A stretch of DNA of 64,000 nucleotides from positions 55,595,053-55,659,052 of the forward strand of contig CM060732.1 of NCBI GenBank assembly GCA_030704615.1, in the 5' to 3' direction. Of this stretch, positions 11,760-22,490 are shown piece by piece; position 1 is the stretch's first letter; each line of letters begins with the position of its first letter. The translations under genes were made by a program, and so were the position numbers. The notes beneath the pieces were generated by a model that saw only the letters and a list, made by a program, of their open reading frames with translations, made no database searches and was not told the DNA's origin. Source of the DNA: Takakia lepidozioides. Taxonomy: Eukaryota > Streptophyta > Takakiopsida > Takakiales > Takakiaceae.

Positions 11760-13020
11760 CACATTCACCACATTGAGATCCATGGCCTACACAATCCATT
11801 CTTCCTGCTCCAGAGCTTTACACAGTCCAAGTGTTTAGATGCTCATCAATAATACGTATGCATATATCCTATACTTTGATCTGTTCTGCAGTCTACCCGA
11901 ACGAGAGCGAGAGTGAAATCGTAGGGTATTCCAGTGTAACGATCACGTTAAATCTGTACAGGTGCTGACAGATTACCAGGAGGCTGGAAGAACAGTTTCT
12001 GATGAGAATAACCTTATTGCAAAGGCAAAATGCACACACAAATGCTGAAACCTTTGGCACTGAAAGGCTGGTGGAAGTGAGTTGCAGGGAATCATGTAAA
12101 TCAGGTGTACGCAGCTATGAAGATGTAGACAGCTTTGATGACACTTAGCTATCAGCCCAGAGAATGAGTTCAAAGTAGAATAGTGTGGTTGATGTAGGAC
12201 AGTTATGACATTCCTTTCCCATGATAGGCCAGTAATGTCTACGGATTACCATGTGCGGTCGAACAAATGACTGGCTTCCAGAGTCAATGGAGGGTCTTTT
12301 GCAGATTGGGACGTTCGCACATTGAGTAAGACTTAGTGACCGCTCCAGGTGAACAACCTCTGCAACAATCCAAACCCTCTCCAAACCACACTCCTGCACA
12401 TATTGGGGACAATGTGTGCAGAACCCACATAAGAGCATGAAAGGCTCATGAAGATACTGACAGCAGGAATGATGCTCAACCATGTATATAATTCCCGTCC
12501 AATATCCAAAGTCAATCCAATGTCGAGTCCCGAGATTAATCTGATCAGATCCTAGAACCAATTTAAGACCTCAGTGCGAGCAAGGCCCCTCTGCCGGGAT
12601 TTGAAGGCTGGTGCTGTGTGCAGGACTGGTGATGGTGACAAATGCTACATCACCTTACAAAACTTTTAATCTATACGGATGGCCATTGCATACGGCAGCC
12701 TCCTCAAGGGATGAATACCTCCTATCCTGGTGAATAATTACAGGTCCAGGTGTAATATATTTACAGAGCCAGTTGTTGTTCCACATATATCACACCTACA
12801 TGCTAACGATGAGCTGCTCGATGTCACAAAGCGATTGTGTTTGTCTCAGTCAGCCCCATAAAACCATGCTTCTTTGGACCATCCTTCGACACTCTAAGTG
12901 CCGTAGATCCCGCCCCTAGAGTGGTAGCAAAAGGAGCTCCATTGCTGGCAATCTTCTTCGTCATTTGAAGATGATTCCTGCCATGAACGTTCCAAGAACG
13001 CTATTAGAAGTACTCCCAGA
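11760..13020. other. No gene recognised; one unassigned minus-strand open stretch
   Basis: A 138-codon minus-strand open frame (12145-12561) is Cys/His-containing but shows no motif I can name, and nothing flanking it looks spliced to it. The right part may be 3' UTR of the gene that ends at 13191. Confidence 0.35.
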
Positions 13021-13190
13021 TCCGTTCACGGAAATATTATGATGCCAGTAGGCAGTGACGGATCAGTGACAGATCTAAAAGAGTACAGTTGTAATTGTGC
13101 ATGTGGAAACCGAAGTTTCAATCCCATGATTCAGCAATCATACACTCAAAAACTTCAGATATCTTCCTCAGGCGGGACGCACCTAGAGAC

Positions 13191-13652
13191 TTACCCATTG
13201 GTCGAAGGCAAAACAGCTTCCATTTCCTCGAGTTGAGATCCCAGCACAACTCGACTGAGCCTGCTTGATGCCCTAGGAGGACTCCTAGCCTTTAAAGTTG
13301 GAGTAGGTCCCGGAACAGAGACCACGTTCTTCACGACAGGTCCTCCGTTGCTAGCACTTTCAAAGTCCTCTGAAGAAACATCCTTGCTAGTAGGTATCGG
13401 TCGTCCAGCCCACTGCTGCTGCTGACGATGCAGGCGACAGCGAAATGAGCCAGCATGCTTGGTAGGTGCGCAGAGACAGGCCATCTTTGCCGGTGATGTA
13501 GACGAACTTGACAAAGAAGATTTTCTTACGGGAGTGCTTGCCAAGGGAAGTGTGTTGTCAAGAAAGGAGACTCCCCGAGAGCTGTTGGACTTCTTGCCAG
13601 AGGACGGGTTCTGCGGCTTCAACACAGTCTTGAGCAGATTCGAAGCGTGCAT
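13191..13652 (-). CDS. Serine-rich CLCxPTxHxGSFRCRLHR-type plant protein, about 153 residues
   Basis: Minus-strand exon with ATG at 13652 and TAA at 13191-13193. The exon starts at 13669, after a TTTGCGTAG acceptor preceded by a T-rich tract. The start is chosen because the open frame above it is intronic, and MHASNLLKTVL is the first Met after the acceptor. Seen: a Ser-rich N-terminal half (RKSSLSSSSTSPAK), then the conserved core ACLCAPTKHAGSFRCRLHR at about residues 75-95, then a basic Ser/Arg tail (RASSRLSRVVLGSQLEE). Known: small plant proteins with this CxCxPTxHxGSFRCxxH core are widespread and mostly uncharacterised, so no biochemical role is claimed. No frame break is seen, so it is likely functional. 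Confidence 0.8.
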   Translation of the reverse strand: MHASNLLKTVLKPQNPSSGKKSNSSRGVSFLDNTLPLASTPVRKSSLSSSSTSPAKMACLCAPTKHAGSFRCRLHRQQQQWAGRPIPTSKDVSSEDFESASNGGPVVKNVVSVPGPTPTLKARSPPRASSRLSRVVLGSQLEEMEAVLPSTNG

Positions 13653-13861
13653 CTCTACAGCCAGGCTGCCTACGCAAACAAAAAAAACAAACCACAGACT
13701 TATAATCGTCAGGTAACTAAAAAGTGCATACATATATCCACAATCTCAGCAACAATCACACTAATCAATGCGACTTGAAATAAAATGCTAGCAGGCAGAG
13801 CATAACGAACACAGAAACAAGAAAAAGCGTAGCAACGGAATCAAGAAGCAAGATTGCGCAC

Positions 13862-14068
13862 CTTGCTAAGGCACAGACGGCTTAGAGTCCTTGTTCCAGG
13901 TCAGATCTGCTGAAAGCCGAACAAAACTGATCAAAAATCCAACAGGAAAAACTGAGGTAGCGCTGCAGAGCGCGGAACTGTAACCGTCGCTGCGTGCGAG
14001 CGGCAGGAAGCGCGGAACGAGAGAGAGCAGGCAGGCGATGGCGGAGGCGAGAGAGAGCAAACCAAAAC
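13862..14068 (-). other. 5' UTR exon of the serine-rich gene
   Basis: Minus strand: GC-rich, pyrimidine-rich leader whose 3' end GCCTTAGCAAG is followed by GTGCGC, a good donor at 13861-13860. It pairs with the acceptor at 13673-13670, giving an intron of about 190 bp in the 5' UTR. The upstream boundary is inferred from the TATA box and is approximate. Confidence 0.6.
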
Positions 14069-14091
14069 GCTTAGACGGGCTCCTGCTCCCC

Positions 14092-14100
14092 CTTTTATCC
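14092..14100 (-). promoter_or_regulatory. TATA box of the serine-rich gene
   Basis: GGATAAAAGG on the minus strand, about 30 bp upstream of the inferred transcription start (about 14065), which precedes a spliced 5' UTR. The surrounding DNA is GC-rich, so the motif stands out. Confidence 0.55.
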
Positions 14101-14109
14101 TCCCGCGCC

Positions 14110-15040
14110 CTTCGATCTTTCCCGGCAAGGTCTTCCCGGCCAGAACATTCCGTTCACACCCACACAGAAATATGGATGAGATCTCCAATGTGATCATGGA
14201 TGATGAATCCAGCTATTCCTATCGAGAGCCACGACCGACGGTCCGGTTAAAGGTGGGTTCATCCAGTGAAAGGCCGTCGCGTAGTTACTAGTTACCAGTC
14301 TCCGGGTTGCCTAGTCGTGAGTAGCATACTTTTCACCGGGAGTACGGGGCGGGATTTGGGCAGCGGGACTTTGGAGCAGACTCCGGGATTCCTTCTCCGG
14401 TAGATCTGGGGGCTTTATCGGGACTTGCATGCATGTTATCCGTACGGGTATATTGTTATTATTATTATTATTAGCTTGCATATAGCCGGGTAAGTCGGTA
14501 ATTAGTTGACCGGAACCGTGGAGTGTGGGCTACAGCACCGAGGATGTCTACCTAATCCTAATCCTATTTTGCTCTTGTCTTTTTCAGGACTTTTTCTATT
14601 TTATATTACATGAAGAGGTGGATACCTATATTTGGGGTCGCAATGGATAGAGCAGGTGTCATCCTGCAATTAGCGACACGTCTGAAAACCCCTTATCTTC
14701 ACACATATGTCACTTTTGTGGGATCCACGTGATGCTATTCACTGACGAAGACAGCCATAAGTCATTGCGCGATGAGAATTATTCATCTGTCATTCATCCT
14801 TCCAATTCGACCGAGGCCTGACTTGAAGAGGCATCGTGGCGTGCTGGTACAGACATGGCGGGAAAGGAAAGGCGCCAAAGCCTGCGATTGGCCCACCGTG
14901 CAACGTACGCCCATAATGCTGCCTGGCTGCACGTGGCCAGCTATAAATCGAGATGCCAATACGGCACCTCGTGATGTCGAGATGGCGTGAGGGACCGTTT
15001 GATGACGGTTCTCACTCAATTAAGATACAGGACCTTTCTT
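14110..15040. other. Upstream flank; (TTA)n run and a promoter-like patch, no gene
   Basis: A (TTA) microsatellite lies near 14453-14473. At 14927-14948 a CACGTG G-box is followed by CTATAAATC, a promoter-like arrangement on the + strand, but no coding exon follows and the piggyBac-like element begins 95 bp downstream. Confidence 0.35.
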
Positions 15041-15863
15041 TTAACCCCTAATGGACGAGGCAGTTTTTGGTGGCCCCTCCATACCCTCACGGATGAGGGA
15101 ACGACACGGTGGAATGAGCTGAAATTTTCATAGAAGCTGGATGAAGTAGGTAGCCTCCCATTCATACGGTTCATCCCTGTGGATGTTAGTTTCCTTAGAG
15201 ATATGGAAGATTATAAGAAATTTGCAAGCCCAAAATTTGAGGTACACTCCAAATTTAGAGTGGAAAAATGGTTTGACCAGGAAATTGGATCGGCAAAATA
15301 TTCGCAAGACCCCATCCAGATTCCAATTATGTGGCACCTAAGGCATGTTGCCCCAAAATTTCAAAGCATAATTCTAAAATCTTGATAAGGTTGCTTTGTA
15401 TCGAAAAACAGGGGGGTCAAAAATACACCATGAAGCTCAAATGACATGTATTTCAGGCTTAGGGGGTCGAATTTTCCTTGGAATCACAATTGCTGCGGTG
15501 AAAGTGTTCCTTGAATGATGAACTACTACCTCCAAAAAGAAATTCAGAATTCTAACAAAGATTTGTATTTGTTTCCATTTGTACTTTTGCCTTGTTGTCA
15601 CCCCTTCAGCTTGCCACATCACTAAGTCAAACCTGCTGGACGACCAATTTTGGGCACCCTTGCACACTAAGAAAATTACTGACGGCAGGGCTTTCATTAT
15701 TTTAGGGTGCCATAAAGACGGGCAGGTGCATGACATCAAGGTGCACAACTGTCGTTCAGAAAGTTTTTTCATCCAAGGTCATCCAACGATTTGCCATCGT
15801 GGATGATTTTTGACGTGACCTTGACGCGACCCGAAATGGGTCGCCTCGTCCATTAGGGGTTAA
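15041..15863. mobile_element. piggyBac-like non-autonomous DNA transposon (TTAA target duplication)
   Basis: TTAA at 15041-15044 is followed by CCCCTAATGGACGAGGC. The reverse complement GCCTCGTCCATTAGGGG ends at 15859 and is followed by TTAA at 15860-15863. So there are 17-bp perfect terminal inverted repeats starting CCC with TTAA duplicates outside, the hallmark of the piggyBac superfamily. The interior of about 790 bp has no recognisable transposase, so it would need one in trans. Confidence 0.75.
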
Positions 15864-16079
15864 TACTATTAATTACAGTAAATGTATTACATTGAATGTC
15901 CTCTTTCACACCGTAGAGGAAGACCATAGGTCATATCAAACTTTAAAACTTGGATAAAACAAATTTTCTACCATACAAAGAGCAAAGATGATGCTTGCCC
16001 CACACTACATCCAAATTATATTGCACCACAAATATAATGGGCATGTGTACCGAATATGACGGGGAGACCTGCATGTTGA

Positions 16080-16470
16080 GCCACACTAATATCCGCGCGC
16101 TCAAATCCGTCCAATATCACACCGCACTAATATCTGCCCGCGCTCATACCGTCAAATATCACACCGCACTAATATTTGGTGCGCTCAAATCCACACCACA
16201 CTACTATCCGTGCGCTCAAATCCGTCCAATATCACACCGCACTAATATCCGCGCGCTCATACCGTCAAATATTATATCAACTTCTCGCAGAAATGGATAT
16301 CCAAAACATTTTCCAAAATAAAGAGAGAAAATGAGGCCGGACACCGCACTAATATTCGGTGCGCTCAAATCCATCCAATATCACACCGCACTAATATCCG
16401 CGTGCTCATCTCATATCGGTCAAATATCACACCGCCTACTGCCCAAGCCGGCATAAATATCGCGCCGCAA
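16080..16470. repeat. Tandem array of CACACCGCACTAATATCCGC-type units
   Basis: Units built from ATATCACACCGCACTAATAT, then a GCGCTCAAATCC or GCTCATACCGTC variant, recur about eight times with units of roughly 35-50 bp. Unit length and the second half vary, and a non-repeat insert lies at 16270-16335. No coding frame is kept. Confidence 0.75.
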
Positions 16471-16479
16471 ATATGACCT

Positions 16480-18640
16480 GCACGTCGAGCTACAAGCGAA
16501 AGAGACGTGGGATCAACCAGCTATATGCGGTTGTGCCCATTATCCAAACTTCATTTACGCCATTTAGAAAAGTCTGTTATGGTAGGTAGGTTGGATGTAT
16601 AATTACCTACATGGAATATACAGCATGATGGGACTGTAGCAGGTCTGCATTCCTACACGGTTTGACCAATCTGGATAGTCTTGCCCAAGAGTCGAAGTAA
16701 AAGCCTCTAGTCAGTGTGAGCGCAACTATTCCTCTAAAACGTCATTCATTGACTCAATACTGTCTGTGAATTATAAACAATGCTCTCGCATAAATATATT
16801 GAATAAATCTACTGAAAAAAATAAAAAATCTACCGATTGTAAAGATGCCATCAAATCACCCAGTAAAATAACTCGAGGTTCAATATTTAAAGCTTCATAT
16901 CTGCTTCCCCAGACACAATCCTGATCGTTGAAAAATTCCCAGATTTGTCCTCTCATAAAGTAATTACTTCATCGCCAGCTAATTACTTGATCACCTCTCT
17001 TATTGCACGTTCGGATGCCCCGGCCCCCCCGCCCCGGGATTCAAATCACCAGTAACTAGGCATGGACTACTCTGGCGGTCTCTGCGCCGGCCAGCCTGGC
17101 CAGTTATTTCTGGTTCCATCCAAAGCCCTGAAGCTCAGAGATGAAAACTGCGCCATTCTTCATCCAACTTCTATACGTACTCTCTCTCTCTCTCTCTCTC
17201 TCACCCTGAAACATATAGGCTGGGAATAAATAGGGCGGGCCATAAGGCATCATCGCAAATAATTCCCTTTCCTCACATTATTCGTTCCCTGTTATAAGAG
17301 CTGGGCCGTTCGCCTTCGTCTTTCTGACCTTTCCAATTAACGCCTTGGGACCCTTCATTTTGTTAATTAATACAGGTGGCCTTATTACATTGGCCCCCTC
17401 TTTTAACTCCTGGACCACGCTAATTCCTGGACCACTCTAGAATTAACCGGCCCGATTGAAACTGCTTTACATATTAATATCGTTTTCCTTATCCACAGGG
17501 TCGGAGAGGGAGAGAGAGAGATTGGATGATGCCGACCGAAGTTAGCCTAAAAAAGAGCCTCATCCCGTTCCGCGGGTATACTTATCCACAGCCGATATGT
17601 GGCCGTAAAATGAAGCTACACGAATGAGTGTCACGGATGGTTTGACCACAGGAATAGCTGGCTCAAACAGCAGCTGGTGGCCGACCAGATAATGTTGCAT
17701 CCTCCATTTGTGGGCCAATGATATAGATTTCTGGATGAGCACGAACCGACCCGGTCTGTCCATCCATCCCATGACGGTCTTCCAATCCGTCATCTTTGTA
17801 CCCTCGCTTGACCATTTCTTTGAAAAGGCTGCCAGGTTCTTCGCTGCACGAATATCATCCGTATGTCATTCATCCACTCACCCACAGATGTCGTCGCGAA
17901 GGTCGGCCAACTAAAATAAAGGGATAAGTGCACGCAAGAGAAGCCACGTGTCGCGGGTGTGTTCACACGCGGGTGCTGGGTTTCGATGCCAACAAGTGTC
18001 CGCATCGGAATCTTCAGTTTAGTCGGAATCTACAGATGAACCTGCTTTTCGCCCCCGTCTTGTTCACATACACGCACCGACACTTACCACACGGCAACGA
18101 ATTCAGATGAAACAAAGTGCGAGGTGCGGAGCTGTGATTGGGATGCGAAGCGCTTTGTAGCAACAACAACAACCACGGCACTCGCATTCGTTCACAACAC
18201 CTTGGCCCGCTACAAAAGCCATCACAGCTCGTTAACGAAAAGCTGCCTGAAAGCATTAAAAGGTGGGGCCACAACGATGGTGCCGTGTACACCCGCCGAT
18301 GGGATATTGCTCCTCACCTAATCAATCCGCAAGGCCCCACAACATCGCATATCTTGAATTCGTTACCTACCTGGATTCAAATTCAAGCTACCAAAACCTG
18401 AGCTAGCATGTGGACGCAGAGCTGGAGGTGATAGACTAGTCGGTCCGTCACGTGATCGCTGGATAACCACCACACTGCAGCTTAAGTTACAGTTACTCCA
18501 AACTCTCCAACAGCAGTTGCTAGTTTACAGTGATCTGATGGAAGATCCGATCGTGGATACAGATTTTTGTGCTAAGTCATCTATAAATCGATTTTGCTGA
18601 AAGATTGCGATGTGCAGTAATTCTTCCAACTAAAGCCACA
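16480..18640. other. No gene recognised; (CT)n at 17181-17202 and (GA)n at 17506-17520
   Basis: Contains dinucleotide runs and short open stretches on both strands, none with a domain I can name. Confidence 0.4.
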
Positions 18641-18642
18641 CC

Positions 18643-18725
18643 AACAGTTAGTAGCTCAGTTGGATAGTGCACTCAGTGCCACCTAGATGATTCTGGGGTC
18701 AAATCCTGCTACCTCGATGGCTGTG
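18643..18725 (+). repeat. tRNA-like sequence (SINE head or tRNA pseudogene)
   Basis: TAGCTCAGTTGG matches an internal A box, and GGGTCAAATCC, 42 nt on, matches a B box (GGTTCRANTCC) with two changes. The acceptor arms do not pair well, so it is not a working tRNA. A tRNA-derived SINE is possible because unrelated repeat-rich DNA follows. Confidence 0.4.
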
Positions 18726-18744
18726 GTATGTTCCAGTGTGGCGC

Positions 18745-18990
18745 TGGTAAATCATTTACCCGGATTTGCCCGGCGAGTAAAACAGGGTAAGTCAGGGTAA
18801 TCAGGATTTACCCGGTTGACCCATTTCATTTACCCTTACACTTACCTTAAGCCGGGTAAATAATCTGAGCTACCCTTACCCTTACCCGTCTAAAGGGTAA
18901 ATAATTTCCAATATGTAAAGCAGTTTACCCTTTACATGCGGGTACATATATAATTTTTGCAAGGTAAATAGTGAAAGGGTAAGGGAAAAA
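18745..18990. repeat. Cluster of GGGTAA / TTACCC hexamers on both strands
   Basis: At least fifteen GGGTAA or TTACCC hexamers occur in about 240 bp, in both orientations, with cores such as TTACCCGG, ACCCTTACCC and GCCGGGTAAATAAT. The spacing is irregular and the region can fold on itself. It is not the plant telomere repeat TTTAGGG. Confidence 0.6.
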
Positions 18991-19049
18991 AAAACTCTTC
19001 TTCATGCCTAAGTACTCGAAGGCCTTCACTCATTGACTCAAGCGTCCCT

Positions 19050-19300
19050 TGTACAAGCGTCCTCCTTTTAGGGTACCATCTCCAATGGCGTACCATTATC
19101 CTACAAACATATTAGGGAATCGGGATGTAGCAAGGGCACACAATCCTGCGTACATATCGTCTCCGAGGGGGTACCATTATCCTGCATACCATACAAGGGC
19201 TTCATTGCAGCAGGTACAAGTACCATTGCCCCTGTGTACCATAGAAAGGGCATCATTGCAGCAATTAGATTGTAATTTCTCGATAAAGGCACTAGAAGAG
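19050..19300 (+). repeat. Degenerate local repeats of GTACCATTATCCT / CATTGCAGCA
   Basis: GTACCATTATCCTRCA occurs at about 19090 and 19170, and TTCATTGCAGCA or ATCATTGCAGCA at about 19200 and 19250, with GTACCA between. A short imperfect tandem duplication, no coding function seen. Confidence 0.4.
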
Positions 19301-19744
19301 GTTTTCGTTTTTATTGGCCTTCACTATAACCCTTAAGGTTACATATGTGTGTATGATACCAAGGGTGTCAATCTCCTTACCATAAAAAGGCTTCACTCGG
19401 TGCACAAATGCACCACTTTCCTGGTGCATAAAAGGGCTTCAATGGCTGAGTTTGTAGAGGAATTCGAGGGTTTGGTAGACTCTCATCCATGATGTTGATG
19501 AGAGAATTGCTCTTGATTAGGATGACACTTTATATGGAAGTTGCGTGGAGGGGAATTCATATAGATATGTCATCCTATCAGCCCTAGACCTTAACAGTAT
19601 ATGTTACATTACATGGTCGTTCATTATTATCTTTGGTGTCATGAATAGATCGTGGTCATCCCTCATATTATTCACAACATATGCTACAGTCGGCCTCATA
19701 CTACACCAAAAAATAGACCATAAACTGAAAGTGTAGATAATTTA

Positions 19745-19931
19745 TCTGTCGCGCGCATACATATCGCTACACAACTACATCGCTGTCTAAAACCACACAA
19801 CATATGTGCACACCAAACACTAGTCTATCACTAGTCCACCACTAGTGCACCACTAGGCTGCCACTAGACAACCACTAGCCACCACTAGTGCAGCCACTAG
19901 TCCACCACTAGGCTGCCACTAGTCCATCACA
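19745..19931 (-). repeat. Partial second copy of the family B LTR start (U3), abutting the full LTR
   Basis: It repeats the right-hand 180 bp of the adjacent LTR (20225-20394), including the CACTAG-box array and the terminal CCATCACA, in the same orientation, and ends one base before the LTR proper at 19933. It could be the remains of a second LTR from tandem insertion or unequal exchange. Confidence 0.7.
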
Positions 19932-19932
19932 A

Positions 19933-20394
19933 TGATAAGGAAAGAAATAATGCAAACATACAAGCTCTCTCAAACTCACACACTCGCACATGAACAAATC
20001 ACTCATATATTAAGTCGATGGGGAATCCACACTACGGCGCCATAGCGAGACGCGGTGAGGCTCAACTCGAGAAAGATGAGCCCACCGCGATCTGTCGTGA
20101 AGATAACAACATCAGGTGCCCAAACATGTATTGGCCCCTGGATTGACACTTGGATCAATCCCAAATGTCAATATATAAAAGCTAGCTATTTCCTAGCTAA
20201 CTTCACACTTGTAGTAAAATAACTTGACAGTTGTCGTACGTATACATATCGCTACACAACTACATCGTTGTCCAAAACCACACAACATATGTGCACACCA
20301 AACACTAATCTATCACTAGTCCACCACTAGTGCACCACTAGGCTGCCACTAGACAACCACTAGCCACCACTAGTGCAGCCACTAGTCCATCACA
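19933..20394 (-). repeat. LTR of family B Ty3 element (3' LTR, 462 bp)
   Basis: On the + strand it begins TGATAAGG and ends CCATCACA; on the element's (minus) strand it reads TGTGATGG...CCTTATCA, with canonical TG/CA ends. A G-rich tract (CTAGGGGGGCGAT) lies just upstream in element orientation, as expected for a polypurine tract. U3 opens with eight or more spaced CACTAG boxes. The 3' 175 bp or so (R-U5) recurs in opposite orientation at 28746-28940, which supports calling it an LTR. Confidence 0.75.
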
Positions 20395-20410
20395 ATCGCC
20401 CCCCTAGCTG
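20395..20410 (-). other. Polypurine tract of family B element
   Basis: Minus strand CTAGGGGGGCGAT directly precedes the LTR start TGTGATGG. Purine content is interrupted by CGAT, so the assignment rests mostly on position. Confidence 0.5.
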
Positions 20411-20575
20411 GCGCTTAGGTCCCTCTAAGTCCAGGTAGCCACAAGATGTAATAGTGGCCATAGCCTCACTAAGTCCTCCACCACTGTCCCTACTACACTC
20501 AAACTCAATAGATCAAGAGGCCGGGTACAAGAGTTGCCCCATCGTTAGTCGCCGTCTTGCAACCTGGTATCCCAA

Positions 20576-20710
20576 GCAATATGGATATAACCAATCTCCA
20601 TCAGGAACCCTCTCAAGAGGTGGTGTCAAGCATCCCATGTGTCAACCTCTTGAGCATCGATCACACACCAGCATAGTGCCGGCACCACGAGCATGCCCAC
20701 ATAGCATGCA
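20576..20710 (-). pseudogene. PHD-type zinc finger encoded downstream of integrase in family B
   Basis: Minus-strand reading gives RCMLCGHARGAGTMLVCDRC, then SRG-stop-HMGCLTPPLERVP, then DGDWLYPYC. This fits the PHD pattern C-x2-C, C-x2-C, H-x2-C, C-x2-C, with the conserved Trp two residues before the seventh ligand. The seventh Cys reads Tyr (TAT) here, and one in-frame TGA stands where other PHD fingers carry an aromatic residue (likely TGG). PHD fingers bind histone H3 tails, so a role in reading chromatin at the target site is plausible by analogy with integrase chromodomains. It follows the integrase start after a frame change and a probable deletion of the rest of the integrase core. 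It reads as a remnant. Confidence 0.75.
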
Positions 20711-20748
20711 ACGCAACCCTGCAGGTACCACTGCAAGGGTGGGATCTA

Positions 20749-22490
20749 TCATCCCATCCACATGTGGAATGCAGCCCCCTCACTAGCCTTGTCAGGCAAT
20801 GGAACCAACTCAATCCACTTGGAGAAGTGCTCCACCATCACCAACACATATCTGTGGTGGCGCATCGTCAATGGCAACGGCCCTGCGAAGTCAAGACTCC
20901 ACCTGTAGCCCAATCCCATGATAGGTAATGGATGCAACTGTGGTGTAGCGGCGTTGAATGAAGCACGCACCCTGTCACACACCATACACCTAGCCACGAA
21001 CTATTGCACCTCTGTGTGCATACCACGCCACCAATACTGCCCCTGCAGTAAACTATGAGTGCGTCGCACTCCAAAATGCCCCAACTCCTCATGGGCATGC
21101 CGCACTAACCATGCACGCTGTGTTGGGTGAGGCACGATCCTCACCCGACCATCCTCCCACACTCGAAGCAGATGTATCTCCTCCCACTTGAACCTCTTGG
21201 CTTGTTGCAGGATCCGATCCCTCTCCTTGGCAGTCACACTAGTTGTCGTGTCTCCAATGCGGAGGTAGTCCAACACAACCGAATCCTCATGTATATCTCT
21301 GGCACCACCTGGCTCATCACTAGCCTCAGGGTCCTCAGATACCCCGTCTATAGTCATCCCTGTTGTATGTCCAACCTGACCTCCCGATGCCAAGATACAC
21401 AAAAAGGCAGATGCATGCCATCCCGACACCATCTCTTTGTCTGTCTCACCATGCCACCGAGCTCCAGTGTCATCCTGCTGGCTCGTGCATGGATTGCGAC
21501 TCAATCCATCTGCATTCCTATTGACCAAACCCGGTCGATGCACAACCTAAAAGTCATACTCTTGGAGTATAAGTGTCCACCATGCAAGCTTCCCCGTAAG
21601 CTTGTCTGACTTCATCAACCACTTTAGTGGCTGTTGATCCGTGACAAGACTGAAGAGATTGTCGTATAGATAGTACCTGAAGTGTGTCACGGCCCACACT
21701 GCAGTTAAGCACTCCCCCTTATATGAGCTAAACTTAGACTCTGCAGCGTTGTTCGAGCGGCTAGCATAAGCCACTACGAACTCTCTTCCCTCATCATCTA
21801 CCTGTGTGAGCACCGTTCCAAGCCCCAGCATGCTCCAATCTGTATGCACCTAAAAGGGACGCCCCCTGATAGGTCGTCTCAAGATCGGCGCCGAGGTCAA
21901 CCTCGCCTTGAGCTCCTGAAAAGCTCGCTCTTGCTCATATTTCCACTGCCACTCCTGGTCTACCTTGGTTAGCTTGGTTAGAGCCTTTGCAATAGCACTA
22001 AATCCCTTGACAAACCGTTTATAGTAGTTTGCCAACCCCATGAAAGCTCAAACTCGGCTCACATCCGTGGGACGTGGAATCTGTGTGATGGCCTCTATCT
22101 TAGTCTGCTGCACCCCCAATCCTCCAGGATATATCATGTGGCCCAGATACTCAATCTGGTTGTGGAAGAACTTGCACTTCCCCGGATGTAATTTCAATCC
22201 GTGCGCTCTCAAGCGCTCAAACACCACCTGAAGGTGTCTCTCATGCTCCTCCACCGTAGCACTAAAGATGATGATGTCATCTATGTAGCACCGAGCAAAG
22301 TCTACCCCTGCTAGAATCCTGTCAATGACTCTCTGGAACTCTGCAGGGGCGTTCTTAAGCCCGAATGGTAAGAATCGCCACTGATATAGGCAATCCTTCC
22401 CGTGCTCATTGATCCCCCAGAATGTCGTCTTCTGCTTGTCCGCCTCCTTGATCGGCAACTGGTGATATCCAGACCACAAGTCCAGAGTGT
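20749..22490 (-). pseudogene. Family B Pol: RT palm, RNase H and integrase N-terminus
   Basis: One frame runs from about 22490 to 20749 with only four in-frame stops (22048 TGA; 21850, 21547 and 21001 TAG) and no shift. RT: LWSGYHQLPI, QWRFLPFGLKNAPAEFQR, then RCYIDDIIIFS (complete YIDD catalytic box), LHPGKCKFF, LGHMI, MGLANYYKRFVKGFS. RNase H: HTDWSMLGLGTVLTQ, SYKGECLTAVWAV, TDQQPLKWL, HRPGLVNRNADGLSR. Integrase: HAHEELGHFGVRRTH with YWWRGM and RCMVC (HHCC zinc site), then RWSLDFAGPLP with the first catalytic Asp. The core ends at DKASEGAAF; the second Asp and the Glu are missing. This would copy and insert the element. It is dead as it stands. Confidence 0.9.

Noticed and set aside
12145-12561. 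138-codon minus-strand open frame as a gene
   Set aside because: No motif, no splice context and no codon-pattern support visible by eye.
13459-13716. Plus-strand open frame overlapping the serine-rich gene
   Set aside because: It is the antisense shadow of the CLCxPTxH gene, which has splice sites, a TATA box and a conserved core.
18643-18725. Functional tRNA gene
   Set aside because: A and B boxes are present, but the acceptor and T arms do not pair and no terminator T-run follows closely.
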